Of a stretch of DNA of 64,000 nucleotides, positions 25,137 to 33,706 are shown one piece after another. Origin of the DNA: Prevotella sp. Lineage in GTDB: Bacteria > Bacillota > Clostridia > Oscillospirales > Ruminococcaceae. The position numbers and the translations under genes were made by a program. The notes under the pieces are model-generated. The model was given only the letters and a program-made list of their open reading frames with translations. It did not search any database and was not told where the DNA came from. The stretch lies in the NCBI GenBank assembly GCA_023663025.1, contig JAMPIC010000003.1, positions 50,687 through 114,686 of the forward strand, read 5' to 3'. The number at the start of each line of letters is the position of its first letter. Position 1 is the first letter of the stretch.

Positions 25137-26027
25137 TTATTTTATAACGCCGACAGCTTTCAGTGATTGCGTAAGAGCGTCGATTTTGCTCTGTTCCATT
25201 TTAAGCAGGGGCAGACGGCATTCACCCGCGTTAAAGCCGATGAGGTTCATAGCCTCTTTCACGGGAATGGGGTTCACGTCAATGAAAAGATTATTGCAAA
25301 GCTCGAGATATTTTATTTGCAGCTTTGCCGCTTCGGCAACGTTGTTTTCAAGGCAGAGACGGGCTATTTCGTGTGTCTCTTTGGGGCAGACGTTGGAAAG
25401 CACGCTTATCACGCCCTTGCCGCCCAGAGCCATAATGGGGACGATCTGATCGTCGTTGCCGCTGTAGACGTCAAGGCGGTCGCCGCACTTTTCAATTATT
25501 TTCGCGATTGCGGAAATGTTTCCGCTTGCTTCTTTGACAGCCGCGATATTTTTGTGATTGGCAAGAACGTCGTATGTATCGAGAGCGATGTTCACGCCCG
25601 TCCGCGAGGGGACGTTGTACAGAATAATGGGAATGTTCACGCTGTCCGCAATTGCCGTGAAATGGGCGATTAGCCCGCGCTGAGAGGTTTTATTGTAGTA
25701 CGGCGTAACCACAAGGAGAGCGTCCGCGCCCAGCTTTTCGGCTTCAACCGAAAGGTCAACCGCGTACTTGGTGTCGTTGCTGCCCGTTCCCGCGATAACG
25801 GGAACGCGCTTGTTCACCCGCTCAACGCAGTAACGGATACATTCAACGTGCTCCTCGTCGGTCATTGTGGCGGACTCGCCCGTGGTACCGCAGACAACTA
25901 TGGCGTCGGTGCCGTTCTCAATTTGGAAATCAATTATCCTGCCGAATTCGTCGTAATTGATCGAACCGTCGGCGTTCATAGGTGTGATAATCGCCACGCC
26001 CGCGCCTGTGAAAACTGTGTTTTTCAT
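25137..26027 (-). CDS. dapA: 4-hydroxy-tetrahydrodipicolinate synthase
   Basis: 296 residues. Condenses pyruvate with aspartate semialdehyde. Motifs: GTTGESATMTDEEH, IILYNVPSRTGVNI with the active-site Tyr, and NIAAVKEASGNISAI containing the Schiff-base Lys. Same strand and operon as asd, GNAT and dapB. The family is often lysine-inhibited in other bacteria; feedback cannot be judged here, but the operon RNA is lysine-controlled. Confidence 0.97.
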   Translation of the reverse strand: MKNTVFTGAGVAIITPMNADGSINYDEFGRIIDFQIENGTDAIVVCGTTGESATMTDEEHVECIRYCVERVNKRVPVIAGTGSNDTKYAVDLSVEAEKLGADALLVVTPYYNKTSQRGLIAHFTAIADSVNIPIILYNVPSRTGVNIALDTYDVLANHKNIAAVKEASGNISAIAKIIEKCGDRLDVYSGNDDQIVPIMALGGKGVISVLSNVCPKETHEIARLCLENNVAEAAKLQIKYLELCNNLFIDVNPIPVKEAMNLIGFNAGECRLPLLKMEQSKIDALTQSLKAVGVIK

Positions 26028-26046
26028 AAAAGACTATCCTTTCCAA

Positions 26047-26505
26047 TTATTTCAAATTTATGGTATATGTCAGCCAGTTATCGTTGGAAATTTCTCCGCC
26101 GATTTTGCTGTAGAATTTTTGGGCGGAAGTGTTCCGGTCAAGGCATTTCCATTCGAGACGGGCGCAGTTCAGTTCTTTCGCGAGACGTTTGGCTTCCTCG
26201 AAAAGAGCCGTGCCGATACCGCTGCCGCGCCTGTGGGGGTCAATAAAAACGTCCTCGATATAGAAAACCCGTCTGCCCGAAAATGTGGCGATTTTGTAGG
26301 TGTACCAAGTCATCATACCGACGGGCGAGCCGTCCATTTCGGCAATAATCGCCCGAATGCCGTTTTCCTCCCGCATAAGCTCTGTCAGCCTTTCGGGGGT
26401 AATGCTGCACATGTCGGCGAGATTTTCGTATTCCGCAAGCTTTTTGAGGTAGCCGACAATAAGCGCGGCGTCGTTTTCCGTTGCTTTTCTTAACGCTGCG
26501 CCCAT
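26047..26505 (-). CDS. GNAT-family N-acetyltransferase
   Basis: 152 residues. RKATENDAALIVGYLKKLAEYENL at the N-terminus (helix pair), RVFYIEDVFIDPHRRGSGIGTALF with the acetyl-CoA pyrophosphate loop RRGSGIG, and a C-terminal EWKCLDRNTSAQKFYSKIG. That order marks the GNAT fold. It starts within the asd stop codon (TAATG overlap), so it is translated with asd. The position inside the lysine operon makes a diamine/thialysine or precursor amino-group substrate plausible; the spermidine/thialysine acetyltransferase type (SSAT2-like) has similar sequence. Substrate not established. Confidence 0.85.
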   Translation of the reverse strand: MGAALRKATENDAALIVGYLKKLAEYENLADMCSITPERLTELMREENGIRAIIAEMDGSPVGMMTWYTYKIATFSGRRVFYIEDVFIDPHRRGSGIGTALFEEAKRLAKELNCARLEWKCLDRNTSAQKFYSKIGGEISNDNWLTYTINLK

Positions 26506-27587
26506 TAGTCGAAGTACCCCTTGGCGGCGAGAAGTTCCGCCATAAGGACTGCGCCGCCTGCCGCGCCCCGAAGCGTGTTGTGGGACAGGCAGACAAATTT
26601 GTAGTCGTACTGGGTGTCCTCCCGGAGCCTGCCGATCGAGACTGCCATACCGTTTTCAAGCATTCTGTCAAGCTTTGCCTGTGGGCGGTTATCCTCTTCA
26701 AAATAGTTGAGGAACTGCTTCGGCGCGGAGGGCAGGTTCAGCTCTTGGGGTACGCCGCTGAAATTTTTCCACGCGGTCAGCATTTGCTCTTTGGTGGGTT
26801 TCTTTTTGAAAGAGGCGAAAACCGCCGCCGTGTGACCGTCCGAAACCGGTACTCGCAGACACTGTGCCGTGATCGAGGGGGAAGCCGCGTTGACGATTTT
26901 GTCGCCCTCGATGTGTCCCCAGATTTTCAGGGGTTCTTGTTCGGACTTCTCTTCCTCGCCGCCGATGTAGGGGATTACGTTGTCGAGAATTTCGGGCATT
27001 GTATCAAAGGTTTTGCCCGCGCCGCTGATTGCCTGATAGGTGCAGACGAGAGCCTTTTCCACGCCGAATTCCGCCATAAGGGGGTGCAGGGCGGGTACAT
27101 AGCTTTGCAGGGAGCAGTTGGACTTTACCGCGATAAAGCCACGCTTTGTGCCGAGACGTTTACGCTGCGCACTGATGATTTCGATATGCTCGGGGTTGAT
27201 TTCGGGGACTACCATTGGCACATCGGGTGTGCCGCGGTGCGCCGAATTGTTGGAAACAACGGGACATTCCGCCTTTGCGTAGCGTTCCTCCAAAGCCTTG
27301 ATTTCGTCCTTTTTCATATCAACCGCGCAGAAAACGAAGTCCACCGAGGCGGCTATTTTTTCGATGTCGGCGGTTGCGTCAAGGACGGTCATATCCTTTA
27401 TATTGGCGGGAATAGGGGAGGTCATCGCCCACTTTTTCCCAACGGCTTCCTCGTAACGCTTTCCCGCGCTTCTGGGGGAGGCGGCTACTGCTGTTACGTT
27501 GAACCAAGGGTGATTTTCCAGTAAAAGGGAGAAACGCTGTCCCACCATACCCGTTGCGCCGATAATGCCTACGTTAAACTTTTTCAT
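26505..27587 (-). CDS. asd: Aspartate-semialdehyde dehydrogenase (archaeal/fungal-type)
   Basis: 360 residues from ATG 27587 with AAAGGAGC upstream; the longer frame to 27674 would run into the riboswitch. NADP-binding FNVGIIGATGMVGQRFS, catalytic Cys in AVKSNCSLQSYVPAL, and His in PVSDGHTAAVFASF. Makes aspartate semialdehyde for lysine, threonine and methionine. The sequence resembles the second branch of Asd found in archaea, fungi and many Clostridia rather than the classic E. coli form. First gene of the lysine-riboswitch operon asd-GNAT-dapA-dapB. Confidence 0.94.
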   Translation of the reverse strand: MKKFNVGIIGATGMVGQRFSLLLENHPWFNVTAVAASPRSAGKRYEEAVGKKWAMTSPIPANIKDMTVLDATADIEKIAASVDFVFCAVDMKKDEIKALEERYAKAECPVVSNNSAHRGTPDVPMVVPEINPEHIEIISAQRKRLGTKRGFIAVKSNCSLQSYVPALHPLMAEFGVEKALVCTYQAISGAGKTFDTMPEILDNVIPYIGGEEEKSEQEPLKIWGHIEGDKIVNAASPSITAQCLRVPVSDGHTAAVFASFKKKPTKEQMLTAWKNFSGVPQELNLPSAPKQFLNYFEEDNRPQAKLDRMLENGMAVSIGRLREDTQYDYKFVCLSHNTLRGAAGGAVLMAELLAAKGYFD

Positions 27588-27619
27588 AAAAATTGCTCCT
27601 TTAAAAAATTCCCGAAAAA

Positions 27620-27642
27620 TAAAAAAATCGGTTGCAAACCGA
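27620..27642 (-). terminator. Expression-platform terminator of the lysine riboswitch
   Basis: Minus strand TCGGTTTGCAACCGA stem followed by T7. It ends 33 bp before asd. Confidence 0.75.
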
Positions 27643-27681
27643 CTCATCTTGCTGTATAATAGAAATACTGACATTTAATGT

Positions 27682-27845
27682 CGATAGCACTCCACCATAC
27701 AAATGATGACAATTGCATAGCTGTTCGGTATGCAATCAGAAAACGGTGCGCCGAGCCGTTCTCTTCGGCAGTATTGCCTTTCCCGCGCCATACGTGCGAC
27801 TTGGCGGTCTTTGGAGCGGTACTCATCTTTACTGCGCCTCTATCG
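27682..27845 (-). promoter_or_regulatory. Lysine riboswitch (L box)
   Basis: Minus strand has P1 CGATAG/CTATCG, then GATAGAGGCGCAGTAAAGATG, AGTACCGCTCC, the invariant GGGAAAGGC and TGCCGAAGAGAACGGC. It closes with TGGTGGAGTGCTATC. These are the ordered L-box blocks. With the terminator at 27620-27642 it turns the operon off when lysine is abundant. Confidence 0.92.
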
Positions 27846-27858
27846 GTAATTACTATTC

Positions 27859-27887
27859 ATTATATACAATACAATACGTTTTGTCAA
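27859..27887 (-). promoter_or_regulatory. SigA promoter of the lysine operon
   Basis: Perfect TTGACA (27882-27887), 17 bp, TATAAT (27859-27864) on the minus strand. Confidence 0.88.
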
Positions 27888-28061
27888 TAGTTTTTGAAAT
27901 ATTTTTCGGAGGACGGTTTTCCGGTTTCGTTTGCACATATCTGCGGGTGCGGAAACCCTGCACCCGCAAAAGTTTTATTTCTAAGATTTTTTGTAAATTT
28001 GCCGCAAGGTTAATCTGGGGGAATTTAAGTGAACGCAAAAATAAAAGGACTTTCGGGGGCA

Positions 28062-29084
28062 ATGAAACGCTCCGATTTTTGGTACGACCTGCCCGAGGAG
28101 CTTATCGCCCAAACGCCCATAGAGCCGAGGAATTTTTCCCGTATGCTGAAAGCCGACAGGGTCACGGGGGCGGTTGAGCATAGGCATTTTTACGATTTGG
28201 GGGACTGTCTCAAAGCGGGGGACTTGCTGGTGATGAACGATTCGCGGGTGCTCCCCGCGCGGCTTTTCGGGGTCAAGGACACGGGGGCGGCGGTGGAGTT
28301 CCTGCTGTTGGAGCAAAAGGGGGACAAGGTTTGGGAAACCCTTGTCCGTCCCGGGAAAAAGGCTAAGCCGGGGGCGAAATTTTCTTTCGGGGACGGGGTG
28401 TTAAGGGCGGAAATTCTCGAAACCGTTGAGGGGGGAAACCGTCTTGTAAAATTTGACTGCGAGGGGAATTTTTTTGCCGCACTCGACAGGGTTGGGCAGA
28501 TGCCGCTGCCGCCTTATATTACACAAAAGCTGGAAAACAAGGAGCGGTATCAGACGGTGTACTCACGGGAATTGGGGTCTGCCGCCGCGCCCACTGCCGG
28601 GCTGCACTTTACCGAGGAAATGCTTGCGGATTTGCGGAAAAAAGGGGTGAACCTTGCTTATGTCACGCTTCACGTGGGGCTGGGGACGTTTCGTCCCGTA
28701 AAGGAGGAGAATGTGCTTGACCACAAAATGCACAGCGAGCATTTTTCCATACCCCGGGAGACGGCGGAGCTGATAAACCGCACCAAAGCCGAGGGGGGAC
28801 GGGTTATCGCGGTGGGGACGACTTCCTGCCGTACTCTTGAAAGCGCGGCGGCGCGGTACGGGGGCGTGCGGGAGTGCGAGGGGTACACGGATATTTTTAT
28901 TTACCCGGGGTTTGAGTTTAAGGTTCTAGACGGACTTATTACCAATTTTCACCTGCCCGAGAGCACGCTGATTATGCTTGTGTCGGCGTTTTTGGGGTAT
29001 AAAAACACTATGAACGCGTACAGAAGGGCGGTGGAGGAGAGGTATAGGTTTTTCAGTTTTGGGGACGCGATGCTGATTATTTGA
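28062..29084 (+). CDS. queA: S-adenosylmethionine:tRNA ribosyltransferase-isomerase (queuosine synthesis)
   Basis: 340 residues from MKRSDFWYDLPEELIAQTP, the typical QueA N-terminus. The GTG at 28029 adds eleven atypical residues. Further blocks: LVMNDSRVLPARLFG, LPPYIT, AAPTAGLHFTEEML, LHVGLGTFRPV, and NFHLPESTLIMLVSAFLG. QueA transfers the ribose of SAM to preQ1 in tRNA. No tgt, yajC or ruvB neighbours are present. The sequence is richer in GC than its surroundings from about 28050 to 29000. A strong hairpin at 27940-27966 lies upstream (TGCGGGTGC / GCACCCGCA) and is not a recognisable preQ1 riboswitch. Confidence 0.96.
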   Translation: MKRSDFWYDLPEELIAQTPIEPRNFSRMLKADRVTGAVEHRHFYDLGDCLKAGDLLVMNDSRVLPARLFGVKDTGAAVEFLLLEQKGDKVWETLVRPGKKAKPGAKFSFGDGVLRAEILETVEGGNRLVKFDCEGNFFAALDRVGQMPLPPYITQKLENKERYQTVYSRELGSAAAPTAGLHFTEEMLADLRKKGVNLAYVTLHVGLGTFRPVKEENVLDHKMHSEHFSIPRETAELINRTKAEGGRVIAVGTTSCRTLESAAARYGGVRECEGYTDIFIYPGFEFKVLDGLITNFHLPESTLIMLVSAFLGYKNTMNAYRRAVEERYRFFSFGDAMLII

Positions 29085-29131
29085 CGGTCTACAGTGTATA
29101 GTTAGTTTTGTTTGAAAGGGTTGATTAAAAT

Positions 29132-30301
29132 ATGTATGATAAAATTTACTCGCTTCTTGAAGAAGCCGTTAAAAACGGCGATACGGAGGGGGCAAATCTG
29201 CTTGTGATAAAGGACGGCGAGGAAAAAGCCTACTGTCAGTGCGGGTATGCCGATATTGAAAACAAAAAACCGATTTCGCGGGACACGATTTTCAGGCTTT
29301 ATTCTCAATCGAAGCCTGTGACCGCGGCGGCGGCTATGCTGTTGGTTTCACGGGGTAAGCTCGACTTGGGAGCTTGGCTTTCCGATTATCTTCCTCAGTA
29401 CGGCAGTATGCTCGTCAATACGGACGGAACAGCAGTACCCGCGAAAAATCCGCTGACGGTAGGGCATTTGCTGAATATGACGGCGGGCATACCGTATCCC
29501 GACGGAAACAGCGAGGGCGGCAAGCAGAGCGGGTCGGTCTTTTGGCAGATCGAAAACAGGCTTTTTTCCGATAACCCTATGACTACCGCAGAATTTGCGG
29601 AAAAAATGTCCGAGGTGCAGCTTTGCTGTGAACCGGGGGAAAAATTTATGTACGGCGCGTCGGCGGACATTATGGGCGCGGTGATCGAAAAGGTCAGCGG
29701 AATGTCTTTCAGGGATTTTCTGATGAAAAACTTTTTCGAGCCTTTGGAAATGGAGGACACGGATTTTTACGTTCCCGCAGAAAAAGCTCATAGGCTCGCA
29801 AAGGTTTACGACTATTCCGAAAACGGTTTGACCGAGGTCAGGACGAACCATTTGGGACTTAGGTACGACCGCGGTGTTATTCCCGCGTTTCAGTCGGGCG
29901 GGGCGGGACTTTGTTCCACGCTTGACGATTACGCCAAATTTGCGGGAATGCTTCTTAACGGCGGCTGCTTCAAGGGCAGACGGATACTTCCGAAAGCGGC
30001 TGTGAACCATCTCACGAAAGGCAGTCTTACGGAAAAGCAGAAGGAGCAGCTTGTGCAGGGCTTCGGCTGGATGAGCGGGTACAGCTACGGCAATTTTATG
30101 AGGATATGCGAGGACGAGGGCAGGACGTCGCTTTTCTCCTCAAAGGGCGAATACGGCTGGGACGGCTGGCTCGGGACGTTTTTTTCAAACGAACCGAAAC
30201 ACGGCATAACCTTGCTTTTCGGCACTCAGCAGATAGGCGTTGGCAAAACGGGAGTGCTTGTCAGAAAAATCAAAAATATCGTTATGAGCGAGCTTACATA
30301 A
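29132..30301 (+). CDS. Serine hydrolase (beta-lactamase class C / esterase-like)
   Basis: 389 residues, no signal peptide. The nucleophile motif SxxK is FRLYSQSKPVTAAAAML near residue 60. Other family parts: GHLLNMTAGIPYPDG, FMYGASADIMGAVIEKVSG (the region of the YxN motif), and TLDDYAKFAGMLLNGG. Late GWDGWLGTFFSNEP aligns with the usual HxG-containing strand though the exact triad is not plain. Such proteins cleave ester or amide bonds, sometimes of peptidoglycan or small drugs. A cytoplasmic esterase or D-amino-acid amidase-type role fits better than an antibiotic-resistance enzyme because no export signal exists. Next gene on the strand is a PAS protein. Confidence 0.85.
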   Translation: MYDKIYSLLEEAVKNGDTEGANLLVIKDGEEKAYCQCGYADIENKKPISRDTIFRLYSQSKPVTAAAAMLLVSRGKLDLGAWLSDYLPQYGSMLVNTDGTAVPAKNPLTVGHLLNMTAGIPYPDGNSEGGKQSGSVFWQIENRLFSDNPMTTAEFAEKMSEVQLCCEPGEKFMYGASADIMGAVIEKVSGMSFRDFLMKNFFEPLEMEDTDFYVPAEKAHRLAKVYDYSENGLTEVRTNHLGLRYDRGVIPAFQSGGAGLCSTLDDYAKFAGMLLNGGCFKGRRILPKAAVNHLTKGSLTEKQKEQLVQGFGWMSGYSYGNFMRICEDEGRTSLFSSKGEYGWDGWLGTFFSNEPKHGITLLFGTQQIGVGKTGVLVRKIKNIVMSELT

Positions 30302-30322
30302 TAAATTAAAGGAGAGATTTTT

Positions 30323-30694
30323 ATGGAACTTTCGGCGTTTTTTAAAAGCGTTATTGATATGGATACCTCGGCGGTGGTGATTTGCGATCTGTCTCACACT
30401 ATCGTTTATATGAACCCTGCGGCGGCGGAGAGGTACTCAAAACGGGGCGGGTATGAGCTGGTGGGAAAGTCGCTGCTGAACTGTCACGGGAAGTCGGGCA
30501 ACGAAAGGATTTTGCAGGTTGTGGATTGGTTCGGGAAATGTCCCGAAAACAACAGGGTGTACACATTTTACAACGAAAAGGAGAACAAGGACGTTTATAT
30601 GATCGCTCTGCGGGACGGGGACGGCGCGCTTATCGGATACTATGAGAAGCACGAGTACAGAAACCGCGAGACGGCAGGATTTTATGAAATGTGA
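30323..30694 (+). CDS. Stand-alone PAS domain protein
   Basis: 123 residues, AAAGGAGAG site. The whole protein is one PAS fold: MDTSAVVICDLSHTIVYMNPAAAERYSK, then LVGKSLLNCH and DVYMIALRDGDGALIGYYEKHEYR. No kinase, helix-turn-helix or output domain follows, so it would signal through a partner or simply bind a ligand. 21 bp after the serine hydrolase, therefore probably co-transcribed. Confidence 0.85.
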   Translation: MELSAFFKSVIDMDTSAVVICDLSHTIVYMNPAAAERYSKRGGYELVGKSLLNCHGKSGNERILQVVDWFGKCPENNRVYTFYNEKENKDVYMIALRDGDGALIGYYEKHEYRNRETAGFYEM

Positions 30695-30832
30695 GACGTA
30701 TTGCGAGTTTGCTGTTCATGTACAAAAATGTTAAAAAATCCGGGTGGCGAGAACCTCTTAAGAGAACGCATGGAACGGTTATTGGTCCGATTGCGGCACT
30801 GCAACTTTTTTGCGGAAATTTAACGATTTGTA

Positions 30833-30861
30833 TTGAAATAAGCAAAGAAATATGGTATAAT
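30833..30861 (+). promoter_or_regulatory. SigA promoter of the yloU-yloV operon
   Basis: TTGAAA (30833-30838), 17 bp, TATAAT (30856-30861). Confidence 0.75.
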
Positions 30862-30929
30862 AATATTGTATGTGTACTGCAAAAGGTCGGATTTATTCCG
30901 CAAAAACATCAGAAGGAGCTGAAACTGTA

Positions 30930-31283
30930 ATGCTGACTGTTGAAAATCATCTCGGCGAGATCGGTATTTCCAAGGATTGCCTTACGTCGCTGATCGGCTA
31001 TACCGCTTCAAAATGCTTCGGCGTGGCGGGACTTAACGACGCCGAACGCGCGCGGGGACTTCTCTCCGTGTTCAGAAAGGCTGACATCGGCGGAAAAGAA
31101 TGCGTTTCACTGGGTATACGCGGCGGCAAGCTGGTCATAGGACTGCACATAACAGTGGTTTTCGGTACGAATATCCCCACGGTGGCGGACAGCCTGGCGC
31201 ATAAGATCCGCTATACGGTCGAAGAAAAAACAGGTCTTGAAGTCAGCAGAATTACGGTTTACGTTGACGGAATGAAAGCCTGA
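30930..31283 (+). CDS. Asp23/Gls24-family protein (YloU-like)
   Basis: 117 residues from ATG 30930 (GAAGGAG upstream; the frame to 30870 is unsupported). Blocks LGEIGISKDCLTSLIGYTASKCFGVAG and LGIRGGKLVIGLHITVVFGTNIP match Asp23/Gls24. It lies 18 bp before the DAK-type gene, a conserved yloU-yloV pairing in Firmicutes. The family is linked to cell-envelope stress and fatty-acid kinase function, but its exact role is unsettled. Confidence 0.9.
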   Translation: MLTVENHLGEIGISKDCLTSLIGYTASKCFGVAGLNDAERARGLLSVFRKADIGGKECVSLGIRGGKLVIGLHITVVFGTNIPTVADSLAHKIRYTVEEKTGLEVSRITVYVDGMKA

Positions 31284-31301
31284 GTCAGAGAGGTTGATAT
31301 A

Positions 31302-32945
31302 GTGATAACAGGTAAAATTCTCAGGGACGCCTATATTTCGGGCGCGGTGACGATCGCCAACAGAAAAAAAGAGGTTGACAGACTAAACGTTTATCCCGTT
31401 CCCGACGGGGACACGGGTACAAATATGTCCATGACAATGGGCAACGCCCTGCGTGAGATACAGTTTATGGACGACAGCTGCACCGCCGCTCAGGTGGCGG
31501 AAACCGCCGCTTCCGCGCTTTTAAGGGGCGCGAGGGGAAACTCGGGCGTTATCCTTTCCCTGCTTTTCCGCGGCTTTGCGAGAGGATTTCAGGGCAAAGT
31601 CACGGTGGGCTGCGAGGACTTCCTACGCGCTCTCGAGCTGGGCGTGGAGGGCGCATATAAGGCGGTAATGGCTCCCACGGAGGGAACTATCCTCACGGTG
31701 GCAAGGCTTGCCGCCGAAAAGGCGAAGTCGGCGGCTAAATCCACAAATGACCCCTGCGCCCTTTGGAGCGACGTGTGCATCGAAGCCAAAACGGCTCTGG
31801 ACAACACGCCCAATCTGCTCCCGGTGCTGAAAAAAGCGGGCGTTGTGGACGCGGGCGGAATGGGTCTCTATATAATTTGGACCGCCATGCTGGAGGTCTT
31901 TAAGGGCGGCGCACCCGCAGTTCCCGACGAGGTTCGGAAACCCGAAGCGGCGGTCGACCTCAACACGACGGTGGGAGACTTCGACGAAGAGATCACCCAC
32001 ACCTACTGCACTGAATTTATTGTAAGGAAGTCCCCCGAGTGTCCCGACGCGGCGCGTCTGAGAGCGTTTTTGGAAACCATCGGCGACTGCGTTGTGGCTG
32101 TGGACGACGACGATATCATCAAGGTTCACGTCCACACCGAGCACCCCGGTCAGGCTATCGAGGAGGGACTTCTGTTCGGTTCGCTCATCAATCTGAAGAT
32201 CGACAATATGCGCTATCAGCACGAAAACAAAGCCAAGGAAGCCGCAGCCGCAAGAAAGCGGCAGAGCTTCACTCCCGCCGAGCCGGAAAAGCTTTTCGGA
32301 TTTGTGGCGGTGGCAAGCGGCGCGGGCATCGAGGAGCTTTTCCGCAATTTGGGCGCGGACTGCGTGGTGCGGGGCGGTCAGACCATGAACCCCTCCACGG
32401 ACGACATTCTGTCGGCTATTATGGCAACGCCTGCGGAAACGGTTTTCGTACTTCCCAACAACAAAAACATCATTATGGCTGCCGAGCAGGCGGTTAAGCT
32501 TGCGGACAGAAAGGTCTGCGTGCTCCAGTCCAAGACTGTCCCGCAGGGCATTACGGCAATGATGAATTTTGACCCGGGCGCGGATTTCGACACCAACCGT
32601 CTCAATATGACAAAGAGCCTTGACAATGTTTCCACGGGACTTGTCACCTTTGCCGCCCGCGACAGCGACTTCGAGGGACACAGCATCAAGCAGGGCGAGA
32701 TACTTGCCCTTGACAACGGCAAGCTGTCCTTTACCGAAAAGGACGTGAGCAAGGCTGCCTACAAGCTTGTGAAGCGTCTCGCCGACGGCGGCACATCCTT
32801 TATCACCCTTATCCACGGCGCGGACGTTTCCGAGGAAAAGGCTCGGGAGGTCTGCGATCACGTCAAGGCAAAGTTCGGGAACGCCGAGGTTATGCTGATA
32901 AACGGCGGTCAGCCTGTGTACTATTATATTATTTCTGTGGAATAA
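31302..32945 (+). CDS. DAK2-domain fatty acid kinase-like protein (YloV/FakA-like)
   Basis: 547 residues starting at GTG with GAGAGG upstream. Residues 1-200 form the DhaL/DAK2 ATP domain: NVYPVPDGDTGTNMSMTMGNAL (metal and ATP Asp residues) and ALLRGARGNSGVILSLLFRGFA. GVVDAGGMGLYIIW closes the domain. The rest (about 220-547) has the YloV/FakA middle and C-terminal domains (CTEFIVRKSPE, VVRGGQTMNPSTDDILSAI, VFVLPNNKNIIMAAEQA). FakA phosphorylates fatty acids presented by FakB carriers for phospholipid synthesis; no fakB is nearby. Strongly paired with the YloU-like gene. Confidence 0.92.
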   Translation: MITGKILRDAYISGAVTIANRKKEVDRLNVYPVPDGDTGTNMSMTMGNALREIQFMDDSCTAAQVAETAASALLRGARGNSGVILSLLFRGFARGFQGKVTVGCEDFLRALELGVEGAYKAVMAPTEGTILTVARLAAEKAKSAAKSTNDPCALWSDVCIEAKTALDNTPNLLPVLKKAGVVDAGGMGLYIIWTAMLEVFKGGAPAVPDEVRKPEAAVDLNTTVGDFDEEITHTYCTEFIVRKSPECPDAARLRAFLETIGDCVVAVDDDDIIKVHVHTEHPGQAIEEGLLFGSLINLKIDNMRYQHENKAKEAAAARKRQSFTPAEPEKLFGFVAVASGAGIEELFRNLGADCVVRGGQTMNPSTDDILSAIMATPAETVFVLPNNKNIIMAAEQAVKLADRKVCVLQSKTVPQGITAMMNFDPGADFDTNRLNMTKSLDNVSTGLVTFAARDSDFEGHSIKQGEILALDNGKLSFTEKDVSKAAYKLVKRLADGGTSFITLIHGADVSEEKAREVCDHVKAKFGNAEVMLINGGQPVYYYIISVE

Positions 32946-32950
32946 ATTCT

Positions 32951-33010
32951 GTAGGGGCGGGGTTTCCCCGCCCGCAGAGCAAAAATCGGGACGGGAAACC
33001 CGTCCCCTGC
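32951..33010. repeat. Two adjacent GC-rich palindromes after the YloV-like gene
   Basis: GGGGCGGG-G-TTT-CCCCGCCC and GGGACGGG-AAA-CCCGTCCC hairpins, 15 bp apart, between the yloV-like gene and an ATPase gene. They look like dispersed intergenic REP-type elements; no T-run follows so simple termination is not obvious. Confidence 0.6.
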
Positions 33011-33034
33011 CTAAAATGAAAGAACGCACTTTCT

Positions 33035-33694
33035 ATGAAAAAAATAAATATTGTAACGGGACATTACGGCAGCGGAAAAACCAATTTTTCCGCCAATCTC
33101 GCCGTAAAGCTTGCGGAAAGCGGCGAGAAAGTCACTGTTGCGGACTTGGATATCGTCAACCCATATTTCCGCTCCGCAGACTTCGGGGAGCTTTTCGGCA
33201 GTAAAAATATAGAACTGGTCGCGCCGATGTACGCAAACTCAAATTTGGACATTCCCGCCATATCTTTCGATTTGGAGCGCATAGCTTCGGGGGACGGGTA
33301 TCTGGCAGTCGACGTGGGCGGAGACGACGCGGGAGCTGTAGCTCTCGGTCGTTACGCGAAAGCCTTTGAAGCCTTTGCGGGGGACATTGATATGTTCTAC
33401 GTTGTGAACTGCCGCAGGTTTCTCACCCGCACCGCGGACGAGGCTTTGGAGCTGATGTACGAAATCGAGGCGGCTGCGGGAATGAAGCACACCGCCATTG
33501 TGAACAACACCAATTTGCTTTACGAGACAACGGCTGAAATTCTCGGGCAGTCGGCGGCGTTCGCGGAGGAAATTTCCGAAAGGTCGGGACTTCCCGTCGC
33601 TTACAGCTGCGTGCCTCTCGGTCTGACGGCTGACGTTCCCAATCCTTTTCCCGTGGAGATTTACGTCAAAAAGATATGGGAAACCGATCGTTAG
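33035..33694 (+). CDS. P-loop ATPase of the CobQ/MinD/ParA class
   Basis: 219 residues. Deviant Walker A at the very N-terminus (NIVTGHYGSGKTNFSANLA), Walker A-prime-type VTVADLDIVNPYFRSADFG, and DGYLAVDVGGDDAGAVALGRY. No ribosome-binding site is evident, so the exact start is uncertain. Small soluble SIMIBI ATPases of this sort often serve as accessory ATPases in cofactor or cluster delivery. It is encoded just before a membrane protein and the kor operon, so help in assembling the iron-sulfur/thiamine oxidoreductase is a reasonable guess only. Confidence 0.8.
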   Translation: MKKINIVTGHYGSGKTNFSANLAVKLAESGEKVTVADLDIVNPYFRSADFGELFGSKNIELVAPMYANSNLDIPAISFDLERIASGDGYLAVDVGGDDAGAVALGRYAKAFEAFAGDIDMFYVVNCRRFLTRTADEALELMYEIEAAAGMKHTAIVNNTNLLYETTAEILGQSAAFAEEISERSGLPVAYSCVPLGLTADVPNPFPVEIYVKKIWETDR

Positions 33695-33706
33695 GAGGAT
33701 GGTCGC

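Noticed and set aside
26481..27524. 347-codon plus-strand open frame
   Set aside because: Opposite asd, which has full catalytic motifs and a lysine riboswitch.
27940..27966. Strong hairpin upstream of queA, considered as a preQ1 riboswitch
   Set aside because: No preQ1-I pattern (hairpin followed by an A-rich tail pairing in the loop) and no translation or termination overlap; left as a hairpin of unknown role.
30691..30930. 79-codon ORF before the Asp23-like gene
   Set aside because: Runs over the sigma-A promoter at 30833-30861 and lacks a Shine-Dalgarno sequence.
31623..33029. 468-codon minus-strand open frame
   Set aside because: Shadow of the YloV-like gene; the plus-strand protein has the DAK2 motifs and gene pairing.
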